Part shown: positions 12,092 through 23,549 of the stretch, piece after piece
Layout of the letters: each line of letters opens with the position of its first letter
How positions within the stretch are numbered: the first letter of the stretch is position 1
Source of the DNA: Psococerastis gibbosa
Lineage: Eukaryota; Arthropoda; Insecta; Psocodea; Psocidae
Direction: 5' to 3'
DNA: 64,000 nt
Assembly: GCA_963971405.1 (NCBI GenBank)
Contig: OZ020487.1
Span: forward strand, 8,839,344 to 8,903,343
The notes under the pieces: generated by a model
Seen by the model: the letters and a program-made list of their open reading frames with translations, nothing else
Databases searched by the model: none
Told to the model about the DNA's origin: nothing
Translations under genes and position numbers: made by a program

Positions 12092-12600
12092 GATATACGT
12101 GGAACCCCGTTAAAATGGTTTGAGAGGTATTTATCAAAAAGTAAGCATTTCAGACCAAGTGACCCTCTACCACTCACCTTCGGAGTACCCGAATGATCCA
12201 TATTAGGCCCTGTTTTATTGCTTTCCAATTTTTTATATTAATATGAGTTTTTGTTTCTTTTCCAGTGGATTCAAAGCAACGTTTCTGGCAGAGCCCCATG
12301 CAATTATACCATAAGAAAGAATCGACTGTACTATTGCAAAATAGACTGTTTTTATTGTGGTAATATGTCACGGAGAATTTTGAATAAATAACAGTTTTTC
12401 TTACTCTGTGTGATAAGGCTAATATGTTCAGTCCATTTAAGGTGGCGATCGATTTTAACAGCAAGGTAAGTTGTTATTAGCTTTTTGTACTTCTCCACAA
12501 GTACAGATACCGTTTGTGCATTCGTGTATTGTCAGCTTCTCAATATTTATATTTGGGTATTTTTTGGGGGTAAAGTCATAAGATGTGTTTTACGTACTTA
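12092..12600. mobile_element. LINE reverse-transcriptase fragments around the inversion
   Basis: At 12092-12219 on plus a frame reads RGTPLKWFERYLSKS and then FGVPE-stop-SILGPVL, matching the 'GVPQGSILGP' block of LINE reverse transcriptase. From 12600 back to 12225 on minus the sequence continues with KTHLMTF-like text and a 'SYGIIAWGSA'-like block. Stops and gaps make it non-functional. Confidence 0.65.
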
Positions 12601-12747
12601 CTGAAATAAAACAGGGCCTAATATGGATCATTGGGGTACTCCGAAGGTGAGTGGTAGAGAATCACTTACTTGGTCTGAAATGCTAACTTTTTGATAAATA
12701 ACTCTAACTTTTAACGGGGTTCCACGTATATCACAATATTTTTTTTT

Positions 12748-13308
12748 TTATGAAACATTCCTAATAAATTCTTTTCCTAATAACTCCGGCAATATCACCC
12801 TTTGATGGTACTTTTTCGCCCTCTGTACCTTATTTTTAATAAATTCACTATCAGGTAATACTCTGGCCACAAACATATCTTTGTTAGACCACACAATGAA
12901 ATCAACATATTTATAGTCACTAACAAACAGTTGGAGCTGAATTTGGTAATAGTATGCATGGGTTTTCTTTAGCCTTATGCCACTACTACCAACATCCAGA
13001 CAAGCATTCTTCATAGCGCAGTAGTTGCTAATATTGGATTCCCTCATGCTGAAGGGACATTTCACTTCTTCATAGCCCTCTCCACAGCAAAGACATGACA
13101 CTATTGCATCAGGGGAAGCTCCAAACATCGGATGCGTCGTTTTAATTATCAATCCTGACTTCCTCAGCTTAAAGGCCTGGTGCACATTCTGCACATAGGC
13201 GCGAAGAGCTACAACTTCATGGTCTTTGCCATATGAAGTGGCTGCACTATAGAACTGACTTTGTTCGGCATAACATATTTTTTTTTTAAGTTCTAATAGC
13301 TGGGCTTT
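12748..13308 (-). pseudogene. Inverted partial copy of the YqaJ nuclease gene
   Basis: About 186 codons align with exon 3 of the gene at 11368-12077 on the opposite strand and end at the same stop. GASPDAIVSC and EVKCPFSM are kept. Compared with the plus copy it lacks a four-residue repeat (VQNVQNVHQ is reduced to VQNVHQ) and has scattered substitutions such as YEEVKCP for CVEVKCP. It lacks the first part of the exon, all upstream exons and any promoter, so I treat it as a dead fragment although the frame is open. Confidence 0.8.
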
Positions 13309-13324
13309 CTTCACAAGAGGTACA

Positions 13325-13640
13325 TCTTTATTGTCTTTGCCTATTACGCTGATGACACAGTCCTTCTCTTTCGTGGCAACACCTTGGCAGAGGCACTAAG
13401 CTCTGGCTAGTAAAATCTTGGTTGGATTCAAACCTACTAACACTTAACCTAAGTAAAACACATCTTATGACTTTTTCCCCCAAAAAGACCCTAACATAAA
13501 TATATACGAGCTGACATTCAATTCAAGAGCACAGTCTATTCTTTCTTATGGTGTAAATGCATGGGGCTCTGCTACAAAAGTTTCTTTGAATCAACTGGAA
13601 TTACAAAAAAAAAATCGTATTATAGGTAATGTAGCGGTAA
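13325..13640 (+). mobile_element. LINE reverse-transcriptase fragment with YADD box
   Basis: The plus frame reads FAYYADDTVLLFRGNTLAEA, containing the reverse-transcriptase catalytic YADD motif. It is followed by LSKTHLMTFSPKK and, after frame breaks, a 'YSILSYGVNAWGSATK'-like block. It is the continuation of the LINE piece cut off at 12219. Clade is uncertain (Jockey/CR1-like). Confidence 0.7.
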
Positions 13641-13688
13641 CCTTATTTAATGTAAATTGTTTAATTTGTTCATTTAAACACCTACTAA

Positions 13689-13839
13689 GGCGGGTATTCC
13701 ATATACGTCAATCGTCAACGAAAAATTGAAAAATGACGTAAATTGACGTGGTAGCAGAATTTTTAGTATCTCTTTAATGTCTGCTAAAACGTCATTTTTC
13801 AATTTTTCGTTGACGATTGACGTATATGGAATACCCGCC
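13689..13839. mobile_element. Foldback MITE, GGCGG-ATTCCA family, arm type 1
   Basis: A 151-bp hairpin with TAA on both sides and tips GGCGGGTATTCCA and TGGAATACCCGCC. The outer arm bases (including ATATACGTCAATCG) are identical on both sides for about 50 bp. The loop-proximal motifs are GACGTGGTAGCAGA and TGTCTGCTAAAACGTC. Confidence 0.85.
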
Positions 13840-14378
13840 TAAAGTTATGGATTCACGAGAAAATAACATATCTAGGAAACTCCATGTAGAACAATAAAAA
13901 TATATTTTAATCAACATAAGTTAAACAACAAAATTTATTTTGTATTAACTCTCTTCTAACATATACATATTTACATACGTAACACACACACACCTGCACA
14001 CCTTAATTTTATACTTCAGTTATTAGTGGTACAATTTATCATTTCATGTATACTTGTATTGCAAAATTGGAATAATTATATATTTGATTTGATGTGAAGT
14101 GAGCTATTTTAATTTTAATACCCATATCGTGCCCTAATCTGTTCGGTTTAGATGCTCTATTATCATTCCCTTAATGTCCTCTTTAATAGATTAAAAAGTT
14201 TAATTGAATTGTATGACATACCTGATGTTAGCAAGCTTAGACCATATAATACTTTAGGCACGACATAGTAGATGCACTACATGAGAAATTTCGGGCACAT
14301 TACCTCTTCTTTTATTTTATAATTTTGACAGAGGCGGGGTGCTGCGTGCGAAAATTTGAGGACTGCGCTATGGCCTTC
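13840..14378. other. AT-rich spacer, no gene seen
   Basis: Low-complexity AT-rich DNA with a short (AC)n stretch at about 13980-13995. I see no coding or structural feature. It may contain the 3' UTR of the minus-strand transposase gene. Confidence 0.4.
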
Positions 14379-16825
14379 TCAGGTGTTAGGCACCTGCGTT
14401 TGACACAGGTTAACGAGACATGCCGCAACATATACCTCTTGATCTAGAATAGAATAGTTAGTGCCAGATGTAGCAAGAGCAGAGAGGGGAATAGTACCCC
14501 TAAACCTAGTAAATTTTTTTTTCAAGCAGCCTATAACCCTCTCTACATGGATTCGGACGTTCGCGATGCTCCGCGTTTTCTCCACGTCCAATGGATGTAA
14601 CTGTGATTTGCCCTTGGTAAATGCGGGGATCACTAGATCTGCGTGCTGCATTCTGACCTCATCTTCTATCAAAAACCCCCTGTCAGCCATTACGACATCT
14701 CCGGGGAGGAGCAGGTCTAATATCCCGCAATGGGTAGTCAAATGCTTGTCGCTCGTGCGACCCCCCCAAGCTTTTGAAATAAAGCATACTGTTCCTTGTG
14801 GAGTTATGCCAATGAGAAATTTCACAGTGTGATGATGCTTGTAGTTAGACCACATTTGAGCAGATTTTAACGGGTCGGATGATGTTTCAGTGAATACTTC
14901 AAAACAATCTAAAATTACAGTAATTTTTTGGCCAAAAGCTTTTTTGAATGATAACGGCATAGTTTTTCTTAAATTTTCCCTGGTTGCCCATACAATTAGA
15001 CTTTTTAACCTATTAAAAATGACATTAAGGGAATGATAGTAATTCTCGGAAAGGGTGTACGGAACCACGTCAAAAAGATATGATAAATATTTGAATGAAA
15101 AATTCAACCTTAGTTTCATTAAAACAATTAAAAGCATCTGAAATGGTGAAAGTACCCTGTTGTGATGGGTCGGGAGGTAATCTGCAACCTGCTGAAATAT
15201 GAGAAATAAATGGGCTGACGTCGGCAATCCCGTATAAAAGCAGGTCTTCTTTCCGTCTCGATCAGCCTTGAATGAGTTCATTAAGGGTCAATGTGTTCAC
15301 TTTCATACGCAGATCGTACACCATACTGGTGCGATTTTGAAGCTCATTCAACACATTTTGTACGTCAACACCGGTCCAATCAGTTTGGCAGCTTTACTAG
15401 GCGCGGAAAAATCTTCATTGCTTTCAATGGCAGGTGATATTGGGCCAACGTCTTCCTCCTGACAAAGAAACATTTTCAATACGCATCGGCAACACAATAA
15501 TTAGGAGGGTGCAAAGCTTCGACGAAAATACACATTTTAAAAATAAGTTTCAATAACTACAACTGGTCCGGCACAACCTGCTATTGCACCACTGTCTTAT
15601 TAGTCGCTTATTAAATGTTTGGTGGCCATGAACAGGAATAACATTACTGTTACTGTATGCACTGCAGATTAACATTGCCGTCAGGCCCATAACCAGGGAA
15701 ACCTTTTGAGGGGGGATGCTACCCTGGCCAATTGCCTGACTGGCTTATTATAACTTGGACGGTTTACCATGGCTGCTGCCCCAGTTGAAGATGGTTAACT
15801 CGTACTTGAAACTTGTACACCTTTCACTAGATGTAGGCCCTACTGTAGTTAAGTTATCAATCTACATCTGTAGCCGTGTTGGACAACTTACAATTCACTA
15901 ATGGGTTTACTAAAATTTAAGTTCTAAACCTAATATAAATAAACGCTATATGATATGTAACGGAGTGGGCCACTTACATGATGAGTGGGTAAAGGTATCG
16001 GATCGGCACAAAGTCGTATTCGAGCTCTACAGTGTCTAGCAACTTTTTCTGCGCTGGTCATTCCACCTGTTGTATTATAACCCATATTCTGCGATGGTAC
16101 CCAATCAGGATTAGTATCATCCTCTAATGCGCTAGGTTTGCCTAAAACAAAAACATGTCACAATTTGTACTAAATTATCAACAATAAACTAAGGAAATTA
16201 GCTTCATGGCTTCATGAACTTAGGACACAGCCCAGGAATTAAGCTTACAGCTAAAGAGAGCTTCAAAAACTACATTTTTTATGACTTGTGGGACTTCTTA
16301 ACCCTAAGCTGTATTAGGTACTGCGATCGGCGGTCTTATTCGTTATTACACCATGAATCCATGATCGGCATATCGTCTGCAAACATTTCAACAAGTGAAT
16401 TGGCAAAACTAGCCTGTATCTGTTCTACACATCACTAACAACATTTGCTGGACTAACAACGTCACCAGCGATGCCTTGGGAGAGAAAAATTACATAAATA
16501 TACACTAGGGAAAGTGCCTACTTATAAACAACGCGTTTAGAATGGAGTTAGGACTGGCCACTAAACGATGATTAAAATTCGGAATAAACAGTCACAAATG
16601 AAGAAAGTCTACCTGATATAAAATGTTGCGAACAGACTTTTGATGTTTTGCCTTCAATTCAGTAAAGTCGTCTCTTTTGAAAACCGCCATCCATCGAGAC
16701 CTCCGTACACGAGACAAATCATTCATTTCTTGTGTTCCGTGTGTCAAAATTGCTGGAATTCTGAAGAAAGAACGTTTGTCCCGTCTATTGTCTGCACCAC
16801 AACCCACAACACAGCAGAAAACCAT
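14379..16825 (-). pseudogene. THAP-DDE transposase of the ISL2EU-like element (frameshifted)
   Basis: Three minus-strand exons are visible: 16825-16613, 16141-15978 and 15458-14379. Exon 1 encodes an N-terminal THAP zinc finger starting MVFCCVVGCGADN. Its second zinc pair (VCSQHF) is in another frame, so there is a frameshift after KRDDFTEL. Exon 2 continues KPSALEDDTNPDWVP, the usual text after the finger. Exon 3 has a coiled-coil-like segment and the long frame from 15281. That frame carries a helix-turn-helix (SPFQMLLIVLMKLRLN) and the DDE domain, with D in VILDCFEVF, D in VVMADRGF and E in RIHVERVIGCLKKKF. Two further frame breaks lie in 15260-15400. The gene would have bound TIRs through the THAP finger and catalysed cut-and-paste transposition. 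It faces the YqaJ gene and is broken. Confidence 0.8.
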
Positions 16826-17530
16826 GATATTTTGAGTAAAATCTTTGAAATGAAATTCAAACATACAGGAACGCCATTTAAAATAAACTAAATAAAGTAA
16901 ACAAGAGCCTAAAGTGCCGCCTTTCCCTGACTGCAGCCACGGTCCCACCGAGTGGAGGCAAATTCAAATGCCAATTGCGGCCACTCTCCCGGTTTTCCAT
17001 CACATTCCATGGGATCAAAGCCGATAATCCCATTTTTTTTATGTATCTTGCCTTCATGTCTACCGCTTATTCACATCCGTAAGAACTTAAGTCCATATTC
17101 ATTTCAAAATTTAATTAAAAGCACGAAAAGTAAGATAAGTCAGCCAAACCCTATGGAAATACATGGAGTAATGGCGCCCTGACCGGCCCAACCAATCAGA
17201 GTGATCCGGAAGTGACGTCATTCTGGAACGCTCTATATGTCTATAGGCTCACTACAGAGCCGAGAGCGAGCAAATTGAGCAAAACAATAAAAATAAAAAT
17301 GGCGGCAATTTATACAGGTTGGTTAACACACCGCACATTGCGACTTTCACTGCCAACCACGCAACTATTGAAAAATAAATATTGGCGGCAACATAACTTT
17401 TAAAAACTTTTTTGTTTGTCAAAATTGATATAATATAATTATTATAAATCATAGATACATTATTATGATAAGCCAGACTAAAATGAAACTACCCATAAAT
17501 AATAGTAACGCCACTATGAACTAATCTTAT
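16826..17530. other. Upstream flank of the transposase, no gene seen
   Basis: Includes a CRE-like TGACGTCA at about 17214-17221. I looked here for the transposon's terminal repeat and did not find one matching the left side. Short open frames show no recognisable domain. Confidence 0.35.
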
Positions 17531-17772
17531 AAAGCTGGCCGCCTTACCAAGTTGAATCCAGCGGAAGAGAGCAGGTTCAAAGATGCCGATAACTTGTTAG
17601 TGTGCACAGTGCCGGTAGGGAAACATAGTAGGACTTGTCCTCGTCACCTCCGAACTAATCGTGTGACTTCACTGTGTTTCCCAAGTGGTTCGGAATCCAT
17701 TATAATCAGGAGGTCCCCTGTTCTATGGGCCCACACCGTGGCCTGGAAGTGTGTCCAACTATACTACTACTA
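17531..17772 (+). repeat. Dispersed repeat of about 240 bp, family D1
   Basis: Begins GGCCGCCTTACCAAGTTG and ends with (CTA)n. A close copy lies at 39203-39442 and a weak one at 44063-44140. Shared blocks include GTGCACAGTGCCGGTAGGG and GGTTCGGAATCCA. It is non-coding and could be a SINE body, but I see no clear pol III boxes. Confidence 0.7.
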
Positions 17773-18053
17773 ACCTAACGCCAATATGATAGGATTTTAG
17801 GGAATAGAAATAATAATATTTTTATAATATAATAATACTAGAGGAATAATTATAATATAAAATTAAATTATAAAATAATTGAATGTAAAACGTTCACAAC
17901 TTTTATACTAGCTAAAGTTAAAAAAGTGTGTATTGAAGTTCTTACACAAAGCAATATAAAAGAATCCACTTAAATCATATGGGACCGAAATAATATTAAT
18001 CAATTTTATAGTAATTTTCAAATGTATTCATGCATAATATTCTCCCTATTACT

Positions 18054-18354
18054 CAGGCGCGGATCTACGGGGGGGAGACTGTGGGGCTATAGCCCCCCTC
18101 CCCATTAGGTTCCTCAAAATGCGTAAAATCCCACTATTTCAGTCCTATTTTCCTAAATTTTCTTCCGGGGGGACCTCGGGCCCCCCTTGTGCTCAGTTGA
18201 ATTAATTACCTATAACATAGAACCCTTATTGCTCTGAAAATGCGTAAAATCCCAATATTTCAGCCCTATTCTTCAAAAAATTTCCCCCGGGGGGACCCTC
18301 GGGCCCCCTTTTCCATCTGAGCCCCTCCTTGGTCTCATTCTAGATCCGCGCCTG
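18054..18354. mobile_element. hAT-type MITE, CAGGCGCGGATCTA tips
   Basis: TIRs CAGGCGCGGATCTA / TAGATCCGCGCCTG bound a 301-bp non-coding element. The 8-bp flanks differ at one position (CTATTACT and TTATTACT). A G-run follows the left tip and C-runs lie inside. Confidence 0.8.
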
Positions 18355-18373
18355 TTATTACTGCATTGAATTA

Positions 18374-18497
18374 GGCGGCTATTCCACTTGTCAATTTTTC
18401 TTCAATAATAGATGAGATTTTTTTCTTTACTCAATGTCAACTCATCAATTATTATTGACCCACAAATGACGGAATATTGACAAGTGGAATAGCCGGC
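18374..18497. mobile_element. Foldback MITE, GGCGG-ATTCCA family, arm type 3
   Basis: A 124-bp hairpin with TTA target duplications on both sides and tips GGCGGCTATTCCACTTGTCA. It shares the CACAAATGACGGAATATTGA arm with the copy at 1642. Confidence 0.85.
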
Positions 18498-18589
18498 TTA
18501 AACTAACCGTCGCCATGGTACGTAAAACTGTATTATTTCTAGCCTATTTTATCGAAGACATTCCCTCGGACCCCCTTGTATGCAGTTAT

Positions 18590-18591
<2 letters not shown>

Positions 18592-18630
<39 letters not shown>
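18592..18630. repeat. Poly(T) tract of 39 bases
   Basis: An uninterrupted T homopolymer. It could be the poly(A) tail of a reversed retroposon, but no body was recognised beside it. Confidence 0.9.
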
Positions 18631-18633
<3 letters not shown>

Positions 18634-20806
18634 TAGGCCTATGACAAAATATCACATGTGGCAACGATAAAAAAAATGTCAGAAGGTTTATAAACCAGGG
18701 TTATTTCAGGTAGGCTCACTGGGCTGCCACCTAAATCAACCACCAATCCACAATGAAATCCAAATATAATAACAATTTGTTTCTGAATTTTTATTTGGTA
18801 AAATTGCATATTATTCAGTATGTTTGTTTATTATTTTTGTCCAATTTGGCGCCCTTTTGCGATGTGGCGCCCGGTGGACCCCCTCCCTCCCCTCGTTACG
18901 CTACAGGTAGAGGCTACAAAAGTATAAAGAGTGAAAGTGAAGTCTTATTGAAATAATATTGTGGCTCATTAGCATATAAGCTCTATATTATAGAACATAT
19001 TATGACGCTGATGCATTCAAATGTAGATAACGATATCTGCAAGTGCAAGCGAACATTGCTATTGGCCTACTGAATGTGGTTGCATCTCCTCATTGCATTC
19101 GTTGATAACATAGCCCACGGCCATGGACGTAACTAGGATTGGGGACTTGTGCCCCATGCGCCACTGCAACAAGTTGGGTGAACCTCGGCTTCGTTCCTGC
19201 ATGTGACTCTAGTCAGCCACTTAGCCAGTCTAATAATACATGTTATGGCCAGGTACGGTACCTACCGCGCCAAAACGAAAAAACTCGTCTTCATTCACCA
19301 TTAACCAAACCTACCCATTGCAGTATTTAGAGTTCAAGTTCAGACCAAAGAAGCAAAAGGGGGGCTGGGGGCCGCTGCCCCCCCCCCCCCAACACGTATA
19401 TTTTTGATTTTACACTATTTAATATTGAACTTTCCAGACGGGCGACATTTCATAATATTTAAGGAGTTAGGAATTTAGTCTTTTGAGCTATTATACAAGA
19501 AAATTTTACTGACAATGGTTGTAAGTAACTTGAGTAACTTCCTAGTTGATAGAATTTCTGCTAATAGCATAAGCACTAGGCGAACAGGACGTGGATTCCT
19601 CACGGTTCCATATTACAAATTAACACACAGCAGAAATTCTGTCAACTACAGAGGTTTGACCGTTTGAGTTACTATACAATGAAATGATCAGGGCCGGATA
19701 CAATGAAAATATTACCTTGTCTATCATTAAGAACTATTATATTGTAAGTCTACTCACAGGTACAGTTTAAAAAAAATATTGTTAATGTGATGAACTAGTA
19801 AATAACCTACTACAGTAAATTGTGTGGTGATAACAACGCGCCTTTTTGGCTTTGTGGCACCGGTTCAGTAAAATTTGTTATGTTTTTTTGATAAATACAC
19901 GCATTATTATTATTTTTATTATTATCACTACATACTGTAGGATCGGAGCCACCCGAAATAAAATCCTTGTTACTTCACACCCTTTGAATTATTTGTAGCA
20001 GTCCCCAATTCGACAATTGTCACACAAAAGAAAAAGATGGCATAGTGTTAGCTTGTTCGCACTTGTGTGATACTCTACAGTCTACACATCATGCGATCGG
20101 TGATGTGTCGTAACTCAACACAGGTATTACCTACAGAGGCGACTGAAGAGGTTATTCGGATACATTCATTGAATTGTTTGGATGCGAATAATTATTTTTT
20201 TTAAGAGAAAAAAAAACAACAAAAAAAACATTAAATGGAATAGACAATAATGTTAAAAACAATAAAATTATAAGGGCCTTAATGTAGAAGAGCTAAAATA
20301 CGTAGTATTAATACAAATAGGTGTAATGTCAGGATTTAAGAACTCAAATAATTGTTGAATTACTAAGAGGAGATGATTTGGGGGGGGGGGGGGGTAGACG
20401 TGGGTCATAAAAGGGAAACATAACATATACATGTACGGTGTGTAGTATCATCAAGAATTAGCTTACAATAGATTTACTAAATTTGAAAGGGGTTAGTTGT
20501 AGAACGCGTAGTACTCAACACGAATTCAATTCAGAAAAATTAATCACTGTGTTTATTCCAAGAGGTCAAGAATAAACACAGTGTTTCCATTCTTTGAATT
20601 CGTGGTCAGACAATAAAATAAAATAATAAAAATAAAGGACAATACACAATAATACGTTACAATTTACTGTGGGATGTGGCTACAAGAATATTGATGGGGG
20701 CCTCGCGTGAAAATGTTCTAGATCCGCCCCCCCTCTTTCAAACATGCAAGTCAATTTTCTGTATATCCTTGTGTCAATAGATTTTAATTTAATTTGATGA
20801 GTGGGG
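18631..20806. other. Intergenic repeat DNA, no gene seen
   Basis: No exon or recognisable protein domain. About 20000-20190 holds a dispersed repeat with GTGTCGTAACTCAACACAGG that recurs at 59860-60090 (plus) and, reversed, near 36112 and 60648. G/C homopolymers are common. Confidence 0.5.
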
Positions 20807-21217
20807 CTGCAGCCTAAGTGGCGGCGCTAGAAATTTAAAGGTGGTGGGGCCAAGGGGGGCATGACTTCTATCTGGGGGGGCCAATGAAAAAACAAAACAT
20901 TTTTCATTGGGGGTAGGTATAACGTTCAATAATTCTGCAATTGAGCATCATGTACAATATCTCAAAAGTGGGGGGCCATGGAGGGGCCGGAGAAACTGTT
21001 GGGGGGCCAGGCCCCCTCGGGCACCCCCGTAGCGCCGCCACTGTGCAGCCTGATCAAGGCGATTATAATACCGGGGTTAAATAAACACCCTAGGATTATA
21101 ACTGTAAACAAACAAATTTTGAATAGCACTTTCCATTATAAAATTATCTTGTTTTCATTTTTATTACCAGGGGATTAAATAAATACCGGGATTAAAATCG
21201 CCTTGATCAGGCTGCAG
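20807..21217. mobile_element. MITE with CTGCAGCCTGATCAAGGCGAT tips
   Basis: The inverted ends read CTGCAGCCTGATCAAGG (left, split by the hAT insertion at 20816-21043) and CCTTGATCAGGCTGCAG (right, ending 21217). The arms continue with ATAATACCGGGGTTAAATAA. It is non-coding. Confidence 0.75.
20816..21043. mobile_element. hAT-type MITE, AGTGGCGGCGCTA tips, 8-bp TSD
   Basis: TGCAGCCT is duplicated exactly at 20808-20815 and 21044-21051. The tips are (A)AGTGGCGGCGCTAG and GTAGCGCCGCCACTG. It is 228 bp, non-coding, and inserted in the left arm of the MITE at 20807-21217. Confidence 0.85.
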
Positions 21218-21238
21218 ATAGGCCTATACTACTTAGTC

Positions 21239-22187
21239 CAGGGGTTCTCAACCTGTGGTCCATGGACCACTGGTGGTCCACAGATATATATCAGGTGGTC
21301 CACGGGCCAAAGTAAGAAATAAGAAAATGATATAGCTGAGTTATTGGAAATTTGAAATAACATACAGTAATTATCTTGGCACTGAACTATAAAATCCGAC
21401 CGATACCAGTCCTAAACAGTTAATCAAATATTAGCACGCAATGGTAGGCATTAACTACTTGATCTTGGTCCTAGAATTTAAAGAGTTTCCTATGGTGCCA
21501 TGGTGGTCCACGGAAAATCATAAAGTAATATAGGCTACTGGTCCACGGACAAAAAAGTTTGGGAGCCCCTGGAAAAGGTAGGCATGGAAAAATGATCGAA
21601 AACGGCATTCGAACCCTAGCCTGGGTTTATGCTGACCACCAGGCCCCGGCCTGCACCTAATCCGTCATTTACCTCTTGTAAAGTTGTCTGCCGAGTAGTG
21701 GTAAGGAGTCTACCATCCACCAGAAAATTTCCTCCATCCCTCCCCACCTTCAAAACTGGAAAGTACATTTTTTGTTCTTGTATCAATGGATTTTAATTTA
21801 ATTTAATTGGTGGGGCAGGTAATTGCGGTCACTCACTCATCGTTGTCCCAGTTCCCGCCAGGGGTTCTCAAGAAAAATTTTCGGTGGCTCCCTAAAAATT
21901 TATTCAACGTAGCATTGGCTCCCTATGTGTGGGGGGGGGGGGGTGTCGTTGAATACATGTAAGTATTTACATATATGAGAAGGTGATTTATGTAATGAAG
22001 AAATAAACAAAGTAAAAATGTAAGAAAAAGTTTATTTAGTCAAAACATCACTTTATAGAAACTCGATGCATGATATTATTTTATTATTATTACTTTTTTT
22101 TCATAAAAGCAATAACTTATTTTTTCGCATGGCTCACCCATGGCTCCCTGGAAGAGGCCTATAGCTCACCATTTAAGAACCCCTGCT
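21239..22187. mobile_element. Two hAT-like MITE remnants (CAGGGGTTCTCAA tips)
   Basis: 21239-21571 begins CAGGGGTTCTCAACCTGTGG and ends GGGAGCCCCTG. 21855-22187 begins CAGGGGTTCTCAAG and ends TTAAGAACCCCTG. These tips are the classic animal hAT type. No intact 8-bp duplication remains, so ends are approximate. Confidence 0.6.
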
Positions 22188-22698
22188 CGATTCTATTAGG
22201 GAAGGGAAGACGAACGGAAACGATATTTTAATCCGAGTTTCTACCTTGCCGGGGGAGTTTTGCACTGTGCCAAACCCCGTCTTCACATTTTGGTTCGGGC
22301 AATTTCACAAAAGTCTAATTGTTAGTGTACTGTGCGTATAAGCACTTAAGGGTTGCCTAGGCTACCCTAGTCTTGGCGTGTCTAGTGACAGCACGCAGAT
22401 ACGTTGTCCAATACAACCTTGCTATTATACCCCTTCTGCACGCAAGCCGTTGCAATGTTCAAACCATTATGTATATATATATATACACCAATATAACGGC
22501 TCCAGTCAAGGGAATCCTTTTATTAACACACTAAAACTGTAGTGGACTAACTCAATTTTTGGTGGTTTCACCCTTTAAAAAAATACTTAAAAAATGGCTC
22601 CAACTATTTCATTTAAACTCACATACAACACATGTAGAGTAGTGGAACGGACTCTGAGTTTCACCGAAAGGTTGTTCGTTCGAGTCCTACACTAGTTA

Positions 22699-23549
22699 CA
22701 GGGCTGTAGCCTGGGGGCAGGGGGGCTCAGCCCCCCCCCCCCAACGTTCAGTCGCGCCCCCCAAGAAGGATTAAAGTAAAGGACACTTAACACTATTGGG
22801 CTTCGAAAAGGATACAGTGAAAATTTTAGACCTCGAAGAGTTTTGTAGAAATTTCAGCAAAACCAAAACACGGCGGTTACAATTGTACCGATTTTCAGAC
22901 AAATAAAACTTGTATTTATTTAATTTGTTGTTTTGAGAAATGAAAATTTGTGTTGAAACTCAAAACCATGCATAGGTACATACATCGACTAAGCCCGTAG
23001 CCCCCCCCCCCCTGGATTTCCGCTGACAGAGACGTTATGGAGGCGAAAGGCATAGTATCCACAATAACGAAAGGGAAATTAATTCTTGATATGCTTATTT
23101 TACATAAAAGACATATTGAAAAAATTAACACATTGAATTACTTTCACAAAATTATATTACTCAAAATTCTTAAAACCTCAATATTTCAGACCTATTTATC
23201 AATGTTTTTCTCCAGGGGAGACCCCCGGCCCCCCTTTCTCCAGGGTTTAATATACGTGAAACCTCACTAATTCGGGCCTATTTGTCCATTTTTTTCTCCA
23301 GGGGAGACCCCCGGGATAAAATGCATAAAACCAAAAGCCCCCCCCCCCAGAGATTTCGGGAATTTACGTCAATGGGTACATAGTTAGATATTAATGGTGA
23401 GACCTAGCTATCTCAGGTTTACCATAACATTCATGGCTTGGATTCACAGAAAATAGCTTAGATCTGATTATGACAACCCAAAAAACCAACCCCCCCCCCC
23501 CAAAAGGATACCCAGCCCCCCTAATGCTCTTCTCAGCGCTACAGCCCTG
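22699..23549. mobile_element. hAT-type element, CAGGGCTGTAGC tips, 8-bp TSD
   Basis: ACTAGTTA is duplicated exactly at 22691-22698 and 23550-23557. The TIRs are CAGGGCTGTAGC/GCTACAGCCCTG. G- and C-runs lie just inside the tips. It is 851 bp and non-coding, inserted in a SINE and itself carrying the element at 22983-23374. Confidence 0.9.
22983..23374. mobile_element. hAT-type MITE nested in another hAT element
   Basis: GGTACATA is duplicated exactly at 22975-22982 and 23375-23382. The right tip TTTACGTCAATG matches the CATTGGCGTAAAT tips of 45529 and 46758, and the internal GGAGGCGAAAGGCATAGTAT is shared with 46860. The left tip is degraded (CATCGACTAAG). Confidence 0.85.

Larger units (their letters stand above)
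11509..13308. repeat. Inverted duplication of YqaJ 3' half plus LINE fragment
   Basis: The left arm 11509-12219 (plus) and right arm 12604-13308 (minus) are near-identical inverted copies. Each contains the YqaJ domain from AAGCCCAGCTATTAG to its stop, an A-run, then a LINE reverse-transcriptase stretch through GGAGTACC and ATTAGGCCCTGTTTTAT. The spacer 12220-12603 is LINE sequence in minus orientation, and its partner in plus orientation follows the right arm at 13325-13625. The layout is A-B, then the complement of A-B-C, then C. Confidence 0.85.
9711..16825. mobile_element. ISL2EU-like (IS5/Harbinger-related) DNA transposon remnant
   Basis: Two convergent genes with the domain set I associate with ISL2EU transposons lie here: SWIM-YqaJ on plus and THAP-HTH-DDE on minus. 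LINE debris, an inverted duplication and a foldback MITE (13689-13839) separate them. I could not identify terminal inverted repeats, so the given ends are only the outermost coding bases. The element is inactive on the transposase side. Confidence 0.65.
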
